DNA from: Paenibacillus sp. PAMC 26794
Lineage (GTDB): Bacteria; Bacillota; Bacilli; Paenibacillales; Paenibacillaceae
Reading direction: 5' to 3'
Length of the DNA: 64,000 bases
Assembly (NCBI RefSeq): GCF_000316035.1
Contig: NZ_ANHX01000091.1
Location: forward strand, 62,001 to 126,000
Position 1 is the first letter of the stretch; every line of letters begins with the position of its first letter. Under the pieces are notes generated by a model, which saw only the letters and a program-made list of their open reading frames with translations, searched no databases and was not told the DNA's origin. A program made the position numbers and the translations under genes. Below are positions 45,620-54,459 of the stretch, one piece after another.

Positions 45620-46726
45620 CTATTCGTACACTTGAATTTCATTGTAGAACGTATCACGTTCTACCGGAATACGTCCTGCACCCTTAATGAGCCATATGAG
45701 CTCTTTACGTGTAAGGCCTTCAGGTGTGAGTGCACCTGCCGCATGACTAATCCGTTCGCGAACGATTGTACCGTGTGCATCCGAAGCACCAAATCCAAGA
45801 GCAACTTGAGCTAGCTGTGGACCGATGTTAATGAAGTATGCTTTGATATGATCGATGTTATCCAGCATCAGACGGCTGATCGCAATTGTTTTGAGATCCT
45901 CATAAGCCGAGTTACGACGCATAATGCTCGCATTTTTACTTTTTGGTTGCATGGAAAGTGGGATAAAGACCATGAATCCGTTGGTCTCGTCTTGCAATTC
46001 ACGGATCTGCATCATATGGTTAACGCGGTCCTCATAGGATTCGATCGATCCATACAGCATCGTAGTATGTGTACGCATGCCCAGGTTATGAGCTGTACGG
46101 TGCACCTCAAGATAACGATCCACATTCGCTTTGTCTACACGCATTTTTTTGCGATATTCATCCGACAGAATCTCAGCGCCGCCACCAGTTAATGTTTTCA
46201 GACCTGCTTTTTGCAGCTCCTGCAGAACTTCCTTAATACTGAGTCCGCTGATGCGAGTGAAGAAATCGATCTCGGCTGCCGTGTAGGCTTTCAGCGTAAC
46301 ATCCGGATATTTCTCGTTTAAAGCACGCAGGGAATCGACATAATACTGAAAAGGAACATGGTTATTATGTCCGCCTACAATATGGAACTCACGCACGCCC
46401 GGATGAATATGTTGTTCTACGTAATCGATCATTTCCTGACCGGATAATGTGTAGGAGCCATCTTCACCCTGATCTTTGCGGAAATTACAGAAAGCGCAGT
46501 GAGCTTCACATACGTTCGTAAAATAAAGACTCATATTTTCGATGAAATATACTTTCTTGCCATTCTTTCTCAGGTTGGCCTCATTAGCCAGCTGGCCCAA
46601 AGTCAGCAGATCATCTGTTTCATACAGATATACGCCGTCTTCTACGTTCAGCCTTACGCCGTTCTGCACTTTCTCAACGATTTCAGCCATTCTTTTGTCT
46701 GTGAACGGTGTTACCAATGTAGACAT
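45620..46726 (-). CDS. mqnE: Aminofutalosine synthase
   Basis: A 368-residue radical SAM enzyme of the futalosine route to menaquinone. The cluster motif is C73-EAH-C77-AF-C80. The N-terminal VYLYETDDLLTLG and the FHIVGGHNNH and GASDAHGT blocks match MqnE. It implies that menaquinone is made by the futalosine pathway, unlike B. subtilis, though the other mqn genes are not in this window. A GAGGAAACAG ribosome site precedes the ATG. Confidence 0.95.
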   Translation of the reverse strand: MSTLVTPFTDKRMAEIVEKVQNGVRLNVEDGVYLYETDDLLTLGQLANEANLRKNGKKVYFIENMSLYFTNVCEAHCAFCNFRKDQGEDGSYTLSGQEMIDYVEQHIHPGVREFHIVGGHNNHVPFQYYVDSLRALNEKYPDVTLKAYTAAEIDFFTRISGLSIKEVLQELQKAGLKTLTGGGAEILSDEYRKKMRVDKANVDRYLEVHRTAHNLGMRTHTTMLYGSIESYEDRVNHMMQIRELQDETNGFMVFIPLSMQPKSKNASIMRRNSAYEDLKTIAISRLMLDNIDHIKAYFINIGPQLAQVALGFGASDAHGTIVRERISHAAGALTPEGLTRKELIWLIKGAGRIPVERDTFYNEIQVYE

Positions 46727-47169
46727 ACTGTTTCCTCCTGTTCTTAACCGGAATGAGTCATGTGTAGGACTTTCTTACAGAACTACATAGCAAAGATGCG
46801 GACATTCGCCGCTTCTTATATGGACTAACTCTTATTTACCCGGTGCAGCGTGTGCTGCATATGAAAGCTAAATTTTTTCAAAAAATGGAGTCTGTTGACT
46901 CATATATGCATTGGGGACTGCGTTGCAGTCTCGAAATGTGAAAAAAATTACAACTCCAATTATGACCATCGTCTGAATGAGTCATGAGAAAATATCGACA
47001 TTTCAGTGCGACCACCTATTCATTATAAACCTCGTGTCGCGGGGGTTCAATACACTGGGAAGAAAAAGGAGTTCAGGGGGAACGCGGAAACAGGCAAACA
47101 TGACTTGAGACCCTTGACGGGGTGGAGTATAATTTAAAGAAGAGTTAATGAAAAGGAGAGTGACCTGGC
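46727..47169. other. Non-coding gap between mqnE and yutM
   Basis: A 443-base AT-rich gap between divergent genes. It holds small hairpins TGCAGCGTGTGCTGCA (about 46844) and GACTGCGTTGCAGTC (about 46917) and TTTTTTCAAAAAA near 46873. I see no gene and no known regulatory motif. Confidence 0.5.
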
Positions 47170-47526
47170 ATGATTAACATCAGCGAAACGGCTGCTGACA
47201 GATTGAAAGAGATGCTTGCACAGCAAGAGACACCTGGTATGTTCCTGCGTCTTGGCGTAGCACCGGGCGGTTGCACCGGATTTTCGTACGCCATGGGCTT
47301 TGACGATAAAGAGTCCGATGAGGACCTGTATATGGATATTCAGAGCATGAAGATTGTAGTCGAGAAGGAAAACCTGAAATACCTGGATGGACTTGAAATT
47401 GATTTTGAAGAGTCCGGTATGACGGGTGGGTTCACCATCCATAATCCGAACGCGGTAGCCACTTGTGGCTGTGGATCTTCTTTCCGTACGAAGGAAGACG
47501 CGGGTGTGCCTGATAAGGATTGTTAA
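47170..47526 (+). CDS. yutM: HesB/IscA-type iron-sulfur protein (YutM)
   Basis: A 118-residue A-type Fe-S carrier. The three conserved cysteines are C35, C99 and C101 (TCGCGSSF). It matches B. subtilis YutM (SufA/ErpA-like), which passes clusters to target enzymes. AAAGGAGAG acts as ribosome site. The C-terminus ends PDKDC with an extra cysteine. With nfu nearby, this region is an Fe-S delivery set. Confidence 0.92.
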   Translation: MINISETAADRLKEMLAQQETPGMFLRLGVAPGGCTGFSYAMGFDDKESDEDLYMDIQSMKIVVEKENLKYLDGLEIDFEESGMTGGFTIHNPNAVATCGCGSSFRTKEDAGVPDKDC

Positions 47527-47593
47527 GAAACTGAGTTGTACAGCGGTTTCCCAATCTTGTTTTGAAATAAGCAGTTTGCAATCTCTTTAATAG

Positions 47594-47648
47594 ATAGCCT
47601 CTGAATTGTATCCGTTTAGCACGGGCATGATATCAGGGGCTTTTTTGC
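47594..47648 (+). terminator. Terminator after yutM
   Basis: GCCTCTGA-containing arm pairs with TCAGGGGC, with inner CCGT/ACGG stem, followed by six T. Confidence 0.8.
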
Positions 47649-47667
47649 GTGTACGGATTGTGCATGG

Positions 47668-47696
47668 TTGACAAACTTAGTTGTAACAACTATAGT
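47668..47696 (+). promoter_or_regulatory. Promoter with palindromic operator upstream of the SDR gene
   Basis: TTGACA, 17 bases, TATAGT. The spacer and -10 contain the palindrome TAGTTGTAACAACTA (47678-47692) and an overlapping GTAAC...GTTAC pair. A repressor bound here would block RNA polymerase. The form is like operators of HxlR/MarR-type redox regulators, but no regulator gene is next to it. Confidence 0.65.
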
Positions 47697-47747
47697 TACA
47701 TTATAAAATCCAAACATAAACAATATCGATAATTTAAAGGAGAGATC

Positions 47748-48392
47748 ATGATGAACATTGCAATTATTGGTGCAACAGGCAAAGCAGGAAGTGTAATTTT
47801 GAAAGAAGCAGCAGACAGAGGGCATAAAGTAACGGCAATCGTTCGTAATGCATCCAAATTGGAAGATAAAAGCCTGAATACGCTGGAGAAAGATGTATTT
47901 GATCTTACAGCTGAAGATGTTAAGGCGTTCGATGTGGTTGTAAATGCATTTGGTGCTCCAGCGGGTAAAGAAAACCTGCATGTGGAAGTAGGACAAGCGT
48001 TAATCAACATCCTAAAAGATGCACCAAACACTCGTCTGATCGTTGTGGGTGGAGCAGGAAGCCTGTTCACGGACGAGTCCAAAACGATGCGTGTCTTTGA
48101 ATCCCCAGGATTCCCTGATGCTTACAAAGCAACTGCAACGAACCAAGGCCAAAACTTGCAGGATCTGCAAGCATCTTCAGGTATTCAATGGACATTCTTG
48201 AGCCCGGCTGGATTCTTTAATCCAGAAGGTGTACGCACCGGCAAATATCAAGCAGGCAACGACGTTATTCTTGTGAATAGCGAAGGCAACAGCTACATCA
48301 GCTATGCAGACTATGCGATTGCTTTGGTAGACGAGATCGAGAACCCGCAACACAAAAATGAGCGCTTTACCGTTGTTGGCGAAGTGAAGTAA
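47748..48392 (+). CDS. NAD(P)-binding atypical SDR (YwnB-like)
   Basis: A 214-residue NmrA/atypical SDR protein. The cofactor motif GATGKAG lies near residue 8; VVNAFGAP and VGGAGSLF blocks match YwnB-like putative NADH-flavin reductases. The classical YxxxK pair is absent, as in this subgroup. AAAGGAGAG acts as ribosome site. A strong promoter with a palindromic operator lies about 55 bases upstream, and a terminator follows. Confidence 0.87.
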   Translation: MMNIAIIGATGKAGSVILKEAADRGHKVTAIVRNASKLEDKSLNTLEKDVFDLTAEDVKAFDVVVNAFGAPAGKENLHVEVGQALINILKDAPNTRLIVVGGAGSLFTDESKTMRVFESPGFPDAYKATATNQGQNLQDLQASSGIQWTFLSPAGFFNPEGVRTGKYQAGNDVILVNSEGNSYISYADYAIALVDEIENPQHKNERFTVVGEVK

Positions 48393-48420
48393 TACTTTAA
48401 AATTATAATATGGGACATAC

Positions 48421-48459
48421 AAACGGACGCTGATCTCCACAGATCGGTGTCCGTTTTTT
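48421..48459 (+). terminator. Terminator after the YwnB-like gene
   Basis: AAACGGAC(GCTGATCT) pairs with (AGATCGGT)GTCCGTTT, followed by T run. Confidence 0.92.
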
Positions 48460-48649
48460 ATGTTTTCGAAGAGGAAGTTCCGCAATAACGTTAGACAGGT
48501 TAGATGATTATCGTTCAACTTACTTCCAACTACTCCTTTGAATATATGTTATATTATTCTAAAGATGGGAAGGGAATGAGATTATGTGAAAACCATCTTC
48601 TCTTCATTGGAATTTCTGCGAGTTCAAAAGTACAAGGGAGTGAACAGTT

Positions 48650-49045
48650 GTGAAGATGTATTCTAAAGGAGTTATATTATTGATCTTTGTAGTTTTTATG
48701 ATTAGTGTATCGAATGGTTCAGGGTTATCCCAATATACAAACGTTAAAGATACGATGAATCAATTTCACATCACTTCTTTTTATCCGAAAAATAAGAATG
48801 GACAGACATATGGTTCTGCCGCATATGCGACTTCTCCAGAAACGGAACCTGATTTAATCTTGGCTACTGGTGTGGATGGTACAGAAGGATATCTGCTGAA
48901 AAAAGACTTGGATGGCGAGCAACCAAAAACACCTGAAGAAGCTATTGCGATACAGAACAGCAGATCACCAGACGGTCGTGATATTTCACTGTATGACAAA
49001 GATGGTGAAACCGTAATTGGTGTGTTTACTGTTGGAGGAAAGTGA
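48650..49045 (+). CDS. Secreted hypothetical protein, 131 residues
   Basis: Has a signal peptide (about residues 5-25, possible cleavage near SNGSGLS) and a soluble domain ending in ISLYDKDGETVIGVFTVGGK. The GEQPKTPEEAIAIQ stretch resembles tails found on some Bacillus and Paenibacillus BlaR1/M56-associated and secreted proteins, but I cannot name a function. A GTG start with AAGGGAG 9 bases upstream; ATG two codons later is an alternative. Confidence 0.7.
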   Translation: MKMYSKGVILLIFVVFMISVSNGSGLSQYTNVKDTMNQFHITSFYPKNKNGQTYGSAAYATSPETEPDLILATGVDGTEGYLLKKDLDGEQPKTPEEAIAIQNSRSPDGRDISLYDKDGETVIGVFTVGGK

Positions 49046-49226
49046 AAGTAACCAAAATAGGATCAAATGTGACGCTACCGTGAAACGTTAATGAAATGAA
49101 CACCATTCGGCAGTTGATCAAAAGGGTCGGCTGCTTTTTTGTTAATGTAACGGCAGAATAGTGAACCATTTTAATGAACTAATCGTCAAAATAATGAATA
49201 TACTTCTGCACATTGGAGGGGACTTG

Positions 49227-49748
49227 GTGTATTTTAAACCTATCCGTATTGTATTGGGGCTAGTTTTTTTTATCATAGCTGGGTGCAATAACGAGGTCAC
49301 GAGGTTGGGTACAGATGAGCTCACGATCACAGGTGATCAAAAGACTTCCACAGAATATGTTAAGGCACAAGGTTATAAAATTTCTTCGTACGATAATCAA
49401 GTTCAGAAATACACTTTAGACAAAGACAAACTACTCTACGGGATAACGGAAACGATACCATATAGACAGACATGGGCGGTTCAAAAAGTAGAACCCGAAC
49501 AGTATTTCGGAATGGAAATATCGGTGTATAGCTTTACAGTAACAAACCATCCTCTGGGAACGTTAGACGATATTAAATCCAAAGTTTCAATAATACTTTG
49601 TGAGGGCAAAGTTATAGGGGGGACATCCTTCCCAAATGCAGCAATGGATGGAGCACCATATTCGTTGGATGGAAAAACATTGGAAGAAGTAACGGGAAAA
49701 AGTTTTCAAAAATGGAGTGAAGAATGGAAAAAGAGATATGGAACTTAA
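49227..49748 (+). CDS. Hypothetical lipoprotein, 173 residues
   Basis: The GTG start has a GGAGGGG ribosome site 5 bases upstream; the frame opens 22 codons earlier without one. The signal peptide ends in the lipobox IAGC near residue 20, so the protein is lipid-anchored. The rest is a soluble domain with GKVIGGTSFPNAAMDGAPYS near the end; I do not recognise it. Base composition is lower in GC than neighbouring core genes. Confidence 0.72.
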   Translation: MYFKPIRIVLGLVFFIIAGCNNEVTRLGTDELTITGDQKTSTEYVKAQGYKISSYDNQVQKYTLDKDKLLYGITETIPYRQTWAVQKVEPEQYFGMEISVYSFTVTNHPLGTLDDIKSKVSIILCEGKVIGGTSFPNAAMDGAPYSLDGKTLEEVTGKSFQKWSEEWKKRYGT

Positions 49749-49757
49749 AAAGCCAAG

Positions 49758-49796
49758 TGGAGCAACCGACTGTGTCCGATTGGTTGCTTCTTTGTT
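49758..49796 (+). terminator. Terminator after the lipoprotein gene
   Basis: GAGCAACC pairs with GGTTGCTTC, then TTTG. Confidence 0.75.
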
Positions 49797-49882
49797 CATT
49801 CACCTAAAGGCCAGGGAAAATGCAACATTTTTCCTGTTAAACAGGTCAATAAAGATGTACCAATTAACATTATGAGAAGAAG

Positions 49883-50461
49883 GTGGAAAAACTGAAGCTT
49901 CGTATAATCACGTTAATATTTTTTATATCTACCGTGTTTTTTATCTCAAATGCACAAGATGTTAACGCTTTGTCATGTGCCGAATCGGGAGGTCCCCAAG
50001 AACAGTTAGAAATATATGATGGAGCTGTTTATGGTGAAGTAAAGCAAGTAAAGGTCGACTTGAAGCAAGAGGGGTTTACGGGGACCAAAGAGAAAATTAG
50101 ATATATTTTAGTGGAAGTTGAGAGGAGTTGGAATACTGAAGTTGACTCTCAACTAATTATCGCAACTAACTTCACTTGGGGATTTGATTTCAAGGAAGGT
50201 AACAAATACTTAATATACTTTAGCGAAGTGGATGGCGAATTAAGTAGCAGTCCGTGCAGTTTGACCATCGAAATTAATCATTTGAACCAAGCAACTGAGC
50301 TACTCGGGGAAGGATATCCACCAAAACAACAAGTGAACGTAGAACACAAAATGTGGTTTATGTTTGAGCAAGATATGGATTTGTTTATCGTAGGTGTAGT
50401 CGTATTTGCGGCGATCTTTATCTTCTTTATGAGAGTAAGAAAGAAAAAGCGCAAGGTATAA
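49883..50461 (+). CDS. Secreted membrane-anchored protein with TIMP/NTR-like domain
   Basis: A 192-residue protein: signal peptide at about 1-30, an outside domain at 31-140, and a C-terminal membrane helix (about 163-184) with a basic tail (RVRKKKRKV), a surface-anchor layout. The mature domain starts near LSCAES and has a GAVYGEV strand, VEVERSW, GNKYLIYFSEVDGEL and SSPCSLTI, the pattern of bacterial tissue-inhibitor-of-metalloproteinase (netrin-like) domains, with two cysteines left to pair. GTG start with weak AGAAGAAG site. Function is not known. Confidence 0.72.
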   Translation: MEKLKLRIITLIFFISTVFFISNAQDVNALSCAESGGPQEQLEIYDGAVYGEVKQVKVDLKQEGFTGTKEKIRYILVEVERSWNTEVDSQLIIATNFTWGFDFKEGNKYLIYFSEVDGELSSSPCSLTIEINHLNQATELLGEGYPPKQQVNVEHKMWFMFEQDMDLFIVGVVVFAAIFIFFMRVRKKKRKV

Positions 50462-50611
50462 TTTGGTAGCGCTAAACGGGGGATTCTGCTCAAAGAAAAA
50501 ATCATTTGAACTAGGCATGGATTCCTGTATGACCTATTACCCCCTTTACTTAAATGAGGATCGAGGCGTATAATCCGTTGAGATATCAGAGCAATAAGAG
50601 GGGATACAGTT

Positions 50612-51490
50612 ATGAATAGTGGATTAATCAACGCGATCATTGCGTATATCATGTGGGGAGTTCTCCCGCTGTATTGGAAGTTGTTTGAAAATGTACCAGC
50701 AGGCGAGATTTTATCGCACCGGGTTGTCTGGTCATTTGTCTTTATGGGGATTTTCGTTGCCGTCCAACGTCGTTGGAGTGACATGAAGCGTATTCTGACC
50801 AGTCGTTCGACCCTGCTGTCCCTTACCGCGAGTGGGCTGCTAATTGCTATTAACTGGCTTATCTTCATCTGGGCGGTTAACAACGGTCATGTCGTTGAGA
50901 CAAGTCTGGGCTATTATTTGAACCCGTTACTAAATGTGTTGCTGGCGGTTGTCTTCCTTCATGAAAAGCCAAACCGTGGACAATGGCTCGCGATTGCCAT
51001 CGCTGGTGTCGCGGTGCTTATCATCGCTATCGACTACGGACGTTTCCCATGGGTTGCAATCTCGCTTGCCGTGTCATTTGGCTTGTACGGTCTGGCGAAG
51101 AAGAAGATTAAACAAGACGCTTCTGTGGGTTTATTTTCGGAGACAGCTGTAGTTCTGCCCGTCGCACTCGGCTACTGGATCTACTTGGCCATCGTGGGTA
51201 AAGCTACGGCATGGACTCTGCCTGCACCGATGTTCTTCGAACTGCTGCTTTCCGGTGTGGTGACGGCGCTGCCGCTGCTGTTCTTTGCACGGGCGGCTGC
51301 TCGAATGTCGTTGTCCACACTAGGCTTCGTACAGTATATTGGGCCGACAATCATGCTGATCCTGAGTGTGTTTGTGTTCAAGGAAACGGTCTCACCAGTG
51401 CTGCTTGTTGGTTTCGCTCTCATCTGGACAGCGCTTATCGTATACGCTGCCGCATCGATACGTGCTACGAGACTCGCTAAGGTAAGTTGA
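50612..51490 (+). CDS. rarD: EamA family transporter RarD
   Basis: A 292-residue transporter with ten membrane segments in two EamA halves. The start GLINAIIAYIMWGVLPLYWK and SHRVVWSF, ETSLGYYLNPL and FVQYIGPT blocks match RarD. The substrate is unknown. AAGAGGGGA acts as ribosome site and a terminator follows. Confidence 0.92.
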   Translation: MNSGLINAIIAYIMWGVLPLYWKLFENVPAGEILSHRVVWSFVFMGIFVAVQRRWSDMKRILTSRSTLLSLTASGLLIAINWLIFIWAVNNGHVVETSLGYYLNPLLNVLLAVVFLHEKPNRGQWLAIAIAGVAVLIIAIDYGRFPWVAISLAVSFGLYGLAKKKIKQDASVGLFSETAVVLPVALGYWIYLAIVGKATAWTLPAPMFFELLLSGVVTALPLLFFARAAARMSLSTLGFVQYIGPTIMLILSVFVFKETVSPVLLVGFALIWTALIVYAAASIRATRLAKVS

Positions 51491-51517
51491 ACAGAGGTAT
51501 CTTCTGGTATCGCCATA

Positions 51518-51557
51518 ATTGCCCTTTCCGCCAATGAGGTGGAGAGGGCAATTTTTT
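51518..51557 (+). terminator. Terminator after rarD
   Basis: AATTGCCCTTTCC pairs with GGAGAGGGCAATT with T run TTTTTT. Confidence 0.9.
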
Positions 51558-51674
51558 GTTTGTTGGGGAGCGATAGGTCGATAAAAACTAAAAAGGAAGG
51601 CTGATCAACGTTATGGTAAAATGCAGGAGTAGTAATCAAAAATAGTAACCAAAAAACGAGGAGGCAACAGATAT

Positions 51675-52016
51675 ATGATGGTTAATAACCGTTACCGCAA
51701 ACGTGAACCATTCTTTGTAAAGAATGCTGTAGTTCAGATACTATTTCAGTTTGCAGTTTCAGCAATAATCGTTAGTATATATGGGTTCATGATGGTCAAC
51801 GAGACGATAGGTAGATATATTAATAAACTATTACCGAGCACGGATGGTCCGGATCTTCATTTATATTTGCCCGTTGTGGTTACGGTGTTCATCTACTCAT
51901 GTTTTATTCAGAAGAAACAACGGATTTTTCTTGAAAAAATCTCATTTAGTTGTCTCCATATTTTTGTTGCCCTGCTAGGCTGTATTTCTTCAGTTATTGT
52001 GTTATTGGTGATCTAA
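51675..52016 (+). CDS. Hypothetical membrane protein, 113 residues
   Basis: Three hydrophobic segments at about residues 18-41, 64-80 and 91-112, with a basic N-terminus (NNRYRKREP). No family recognised. GAGGAGG acts as ribosome site. Its last 15 bases overlap the end of the convergent gene at 52002. Confidence 0.72.
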   Translation: MMVNNRYRKREPFFVKNAVVQILFQFAVSAIIVSIYGFMMVNETIGRYINKLLPSTDGPDLHLYLPVVVTVFIYSCFIQKKQRIFLEKISFSCLHIFVALLGCISSVIVLLVI

Positions 52017-52481
52017 TCCGGATTCCGACGTATCTACACCTTCAGCCCCATCAACTGCATCAATGACACCGACAGCGAGTGTTGTTACCGCAGCAGCAGC
52101 TAAAAGATTCTTGGCACCAAGCTTGACTCTGTCCTTATCTTCCTCTTTCATGCCCACAACAACATCTTTACCGCTGTTATATACATACTTGGCTGATATC
52201 GCTACACCTTTTGCAGTATTGGTTACAGCACCTCCAATATCGGCAAGTCCCGCGTCTATGGCGGTATCATCTTTTCGAATTGCACCACTGGCAAGATCAT
52301 ATGTCCCGCTAGCCAGTTGTCCAACGGTTTTGCCTGTATTAATCGTAGCTTTTTCTACGCCGTTCCCGATTTCTTTGATAAAGGGGCTTCCCGCAATTTC
52401 ACCAACAACCCTCACGCTGCCGCCCAACACTTTCCCGGTAACTTCCCCAGCTAACTGACCGAGCCCTTTTAAAAAACTCAT
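52002..52481 (-). CDS. Hypothetical protein rich in Gly/Ala/Val, 159 residues
   Basis: Begins MSFLKGLGQLAGEVTGKVLG and has repeated G-x-x-V/A patterns through residue 110, then a hydrophobic stretch LLAAAAVTTLAVGVIDAV near 128-145 and an acidic tail. It may be amphipathic and membrane-associated. I know it only as a type of conserved hypothetical. A GGGGGAAAA purine tract precedes the ATG. It ends inside the last 15 bases of the gene at 51675. Confidence 0.75.
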   Translation of the reverse strand: MSFLKGLGQLAGEVTGKVLGGSVRVVGEIAGSPFIKEIGNGVEKATINTGKTVGQLASGTYDLASGAIRKDDTAIDAGLADIGGAVTNTAKGVAISAKYVYNSGKDVVVGMKEEDKDRVKLGAKNLLAAAAVTTLAVGVIDAVDGAEGVDTSESGLDHQ

Positions 52482-52596
52482 CCATTTTCCCCCGCTCTTG
52501 AAATAGCTAACCGATGTTCTGCATGATTTATTTTATTATATTCATATGTAAGCGAAAAAACCATGCTGCATTTAGCCTGCTAAACATTCCGAATTC

Positions 52597-52779
52597 TATA
52601 GCACGGAGTGACTCATAGAGCAGCAAGCGTAGTGGAGGCGGTGTAAATCGATTCTGGAGAAGCAAAGGTTTCGTCTGAAAGCTTTCTGCAAGAGAGATAC
52701 ATCGGAAGCATAAGCTATCTCCGGATCTTCCCTGCCCTCGGAACGCCGACCACGTTGCGTCCTCAACGCAATCCAACGT
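52597..52779. repeat. Degenerate palindromic repeat, copy E
   Basis: The outer arms resemble copy D: GTAGTGGAGGCGG and AATCGATTCTGGAGAAGC on the left, CGGAACGCCGACCACGTTGCG on the right. The centre is different and holds a GAGATA/TATCTC hairpin. It is non-coding. The ends are approximate. Confidence 0.5.
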
Positions 52780-52815
52780 AAAAAAAGGCGCTAATCCCAC
52801 CGGGAACAGCGCCTC
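52780..52815 (-). terminator. Terminator of the galactanase transcript
   Basis: On the minus strand GGCGCT pairs with AGCGCC, followed by seven T. It lies beyond repeat copy D, so the galactanase mRNA would include that repeat. Confidence 0.8.
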
Positions 52816-52864
52816 AAGCCCTTGTTTTACCTTGCTACCTAATCCATTTGCCTACCCACGGTTT

Positions 52865-53052
52865 TAGAAGTGTCTCAAGGAGCAGCAACGTAGTGGAGGG
52901 GGCGGAATCGATTCTGAAGAAGCGAAGCGGTCGCCTTTATCCCCGGATTTTCCCCTTAGGAGGGGAATTCATAAAAATCTGGGGATAACAGCGATCATAA
53001 GAACGATCCGCCCCCGGAGCGCCCACCACGCTGCAACCTCGACGCACTTCTA
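52865..53052. repeat. Palindromic repeat, copy D
   Basis: A 188-base imperfect palindrome. Ends TAGAAGTG (52865) and CACTTCTA (53045-53052); arms GGGGGCGGAATCGATTCT and AGAACGATCCGCCCCC; core GCCTTTATCCCCGG and CTGGGGATAACAGCGATC as in copies A, C and F. Its end lies 10 bases from the stop codon of the galactanase gene. Confidence 0.72.
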
Positions 53053-53062
53053 CCCACCGTAC

Positions 53063-54112
53063 CTAGTCAATAAATCCTTCCATGATTACTGATGGCATCA
53101 TATTCGATTGCCAAGCGCCTTTGGCGTAGCCGCCGTTATAACCTGGTGTGGCTTGAGGCTCCCAGTAGAATACACCTTTTCCTTTGCCATTTGGCAAATT
53201 GCGGATTTGGTTTTTCATCGCGGCAACAAAACTTTTGCCAGCCGCTGCCTGATTATTGTCCATGCCAATTTCGGAGATGATGATCTCTTTGCCGTAACGG
53301 TTGATCAGATCTTTGGCATTGTTTACCGTATTCGTAACAGCGGTGTTCCAGCCTGAAGCAGAAGGGTAGAGGGACATGGCAATCATGTCAAAGTTAGCTC
53401 CGTTATTGATCAGACCTCCAATATTCCATACATAGAGGGCGTTATCATCTCCACCTGCCAGATGCACAATGGTTTTGGTGCCACTGCTCAGGGATTTCAC
53501 TGCGTTATGGCCTGTGTTCACCAGCCATGCATAGTTTTTCATGTTGGTGGATGCTTTGCCATCTTCCCATAACATGCCGTTGCTTGTTTCATTACCGATC
53601 TGTACCCAGTCAGGGGTAACGCCTTTGCTTTGCATCGCCGTCATCACATCACGAGTGTGGTTCCATACCGCATCCATGAGCTGTTGGAACGTATAGTTTT
53701 TCCAGGCAGCAGGTTTGGTTTGTTGACCAGGGTCAGCCCAGGAATCACTATAGTGCAGGGTAAGCATTACACTCATGCCAGCATTCTTGGCACGTTGTGC
53801 GAGTGCGGCCGCACGATCCTTATTCATGTAACCGTTCCCATAATCATTCGAAGGATTAACGAATACCCGAATGCGAACGGAGTTGATTTGATAGTCTTTT
53901 TTCAAAATATCAATGATGTCGCGCTGTACCCCGTTTTTATCTTTCCATTTGTAGCCTTGGGCTTCCATTCCGGGAACCCAACTGATGTCGGCTCCTTTGG
54001 CGAAACTTGGTGCTGCGCTGGCATGCTGACCTGCGGGCAACATGATGGAGGTGAATAACAAAACAAAAGCCAACATGATGGATGTCTTGAAACCCCTTAC
54101 ATTTTTGAACAT
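53063..54112 (-). CDS. Arabinogalactan endo-beta-1,4-galactanase (GH53)
   Basis: A secreted enzyme that cuts beta-1,4-galactan side chains of pectin. Signal peptide at about residues 1-33 (ending HASAAPS), then one GH53 barrel. The acid/base is E175 in WVQIGNETSNG and the nucleophile E281 in IIISEIGMD; KGADISW and LTLHYSDSWADPG are family blocks. 349 residues with no added carbohydrate-binding module. The ATG used has an AGGAGG site 9 bases upstream; the frame opens 28 codons earlier. No transporter or beta-galactosidase gene lies beside it. Confidence 0.93.
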   Translation of the reverse strand: MFKNVRGFKTSIMLAFVLLFTSIMLPAGQHASAAPSFAKGADISWVPGMEAQGYKWKDKNGVQRDIIDILKKDYQINSVRIRVFVNPSNDYGNGYMNKDRAAALAQRAKNAGMSVMLTLHYSDSWADPGQQTKPAAWKNYTFQQLMDAVWNHTRDVMTAMQSKGVTPDWVQIGNETSNGMLWEDGKASTNMKNYAWLVNTGHNAVKSLSSGTKTIVHLAGGDDNALYVWNIGGLINNGANFDMIAMSLYPSASGWNTAVTNTVNNAKDLINRYGKEIIISEIGMDNNQAAAGKSFVAAMKNQIRNLPNGKGKGVFYWEPQATPGYNGGYAKGAWQSNMMPSVIMEGFID

Positions 54113-54239
54113 TACAAGATGCCTCCTCGGATTTAGGTTGAGTTGCATCTTCATTATAGCCATCTTGGTTTGCTCTACTAAAGGGTCTATTTCCAATATT
54201 TTGGTTGTTTTCTCAACCTCTCTACAGAAAATGAGAAAA

Positions 54240-54266
54240 CAAAAAGCCGTCCGAAGACGGCTTTTC
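54240..54266. terminator. Terminator upstream of the galactanase gene
   Basis: AAAAGCCGTC pairs with GACGGCTTTT; A and T runs on both sides. It may end the transcript of the 75-residue gene upstream. Confidence 0.8.
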
Positions 54267-54459
54267 TACCCGTGGCGCTTTTTGAAACATTGATCCGTAT
54301 CCCGCGCCTCCACCAGACTCTTTTAATTTGAGCTAGTGGATCGGGTAAGGGACACGTTCAACATGACATTAGAAATGTTGACGCACCTCCTTTCCTTGTG
54401 GCAAGAGTATACAACACCTTGTTTGGGAAAGCTAGTCTTTTTTACGTATTTAAGCAAAA

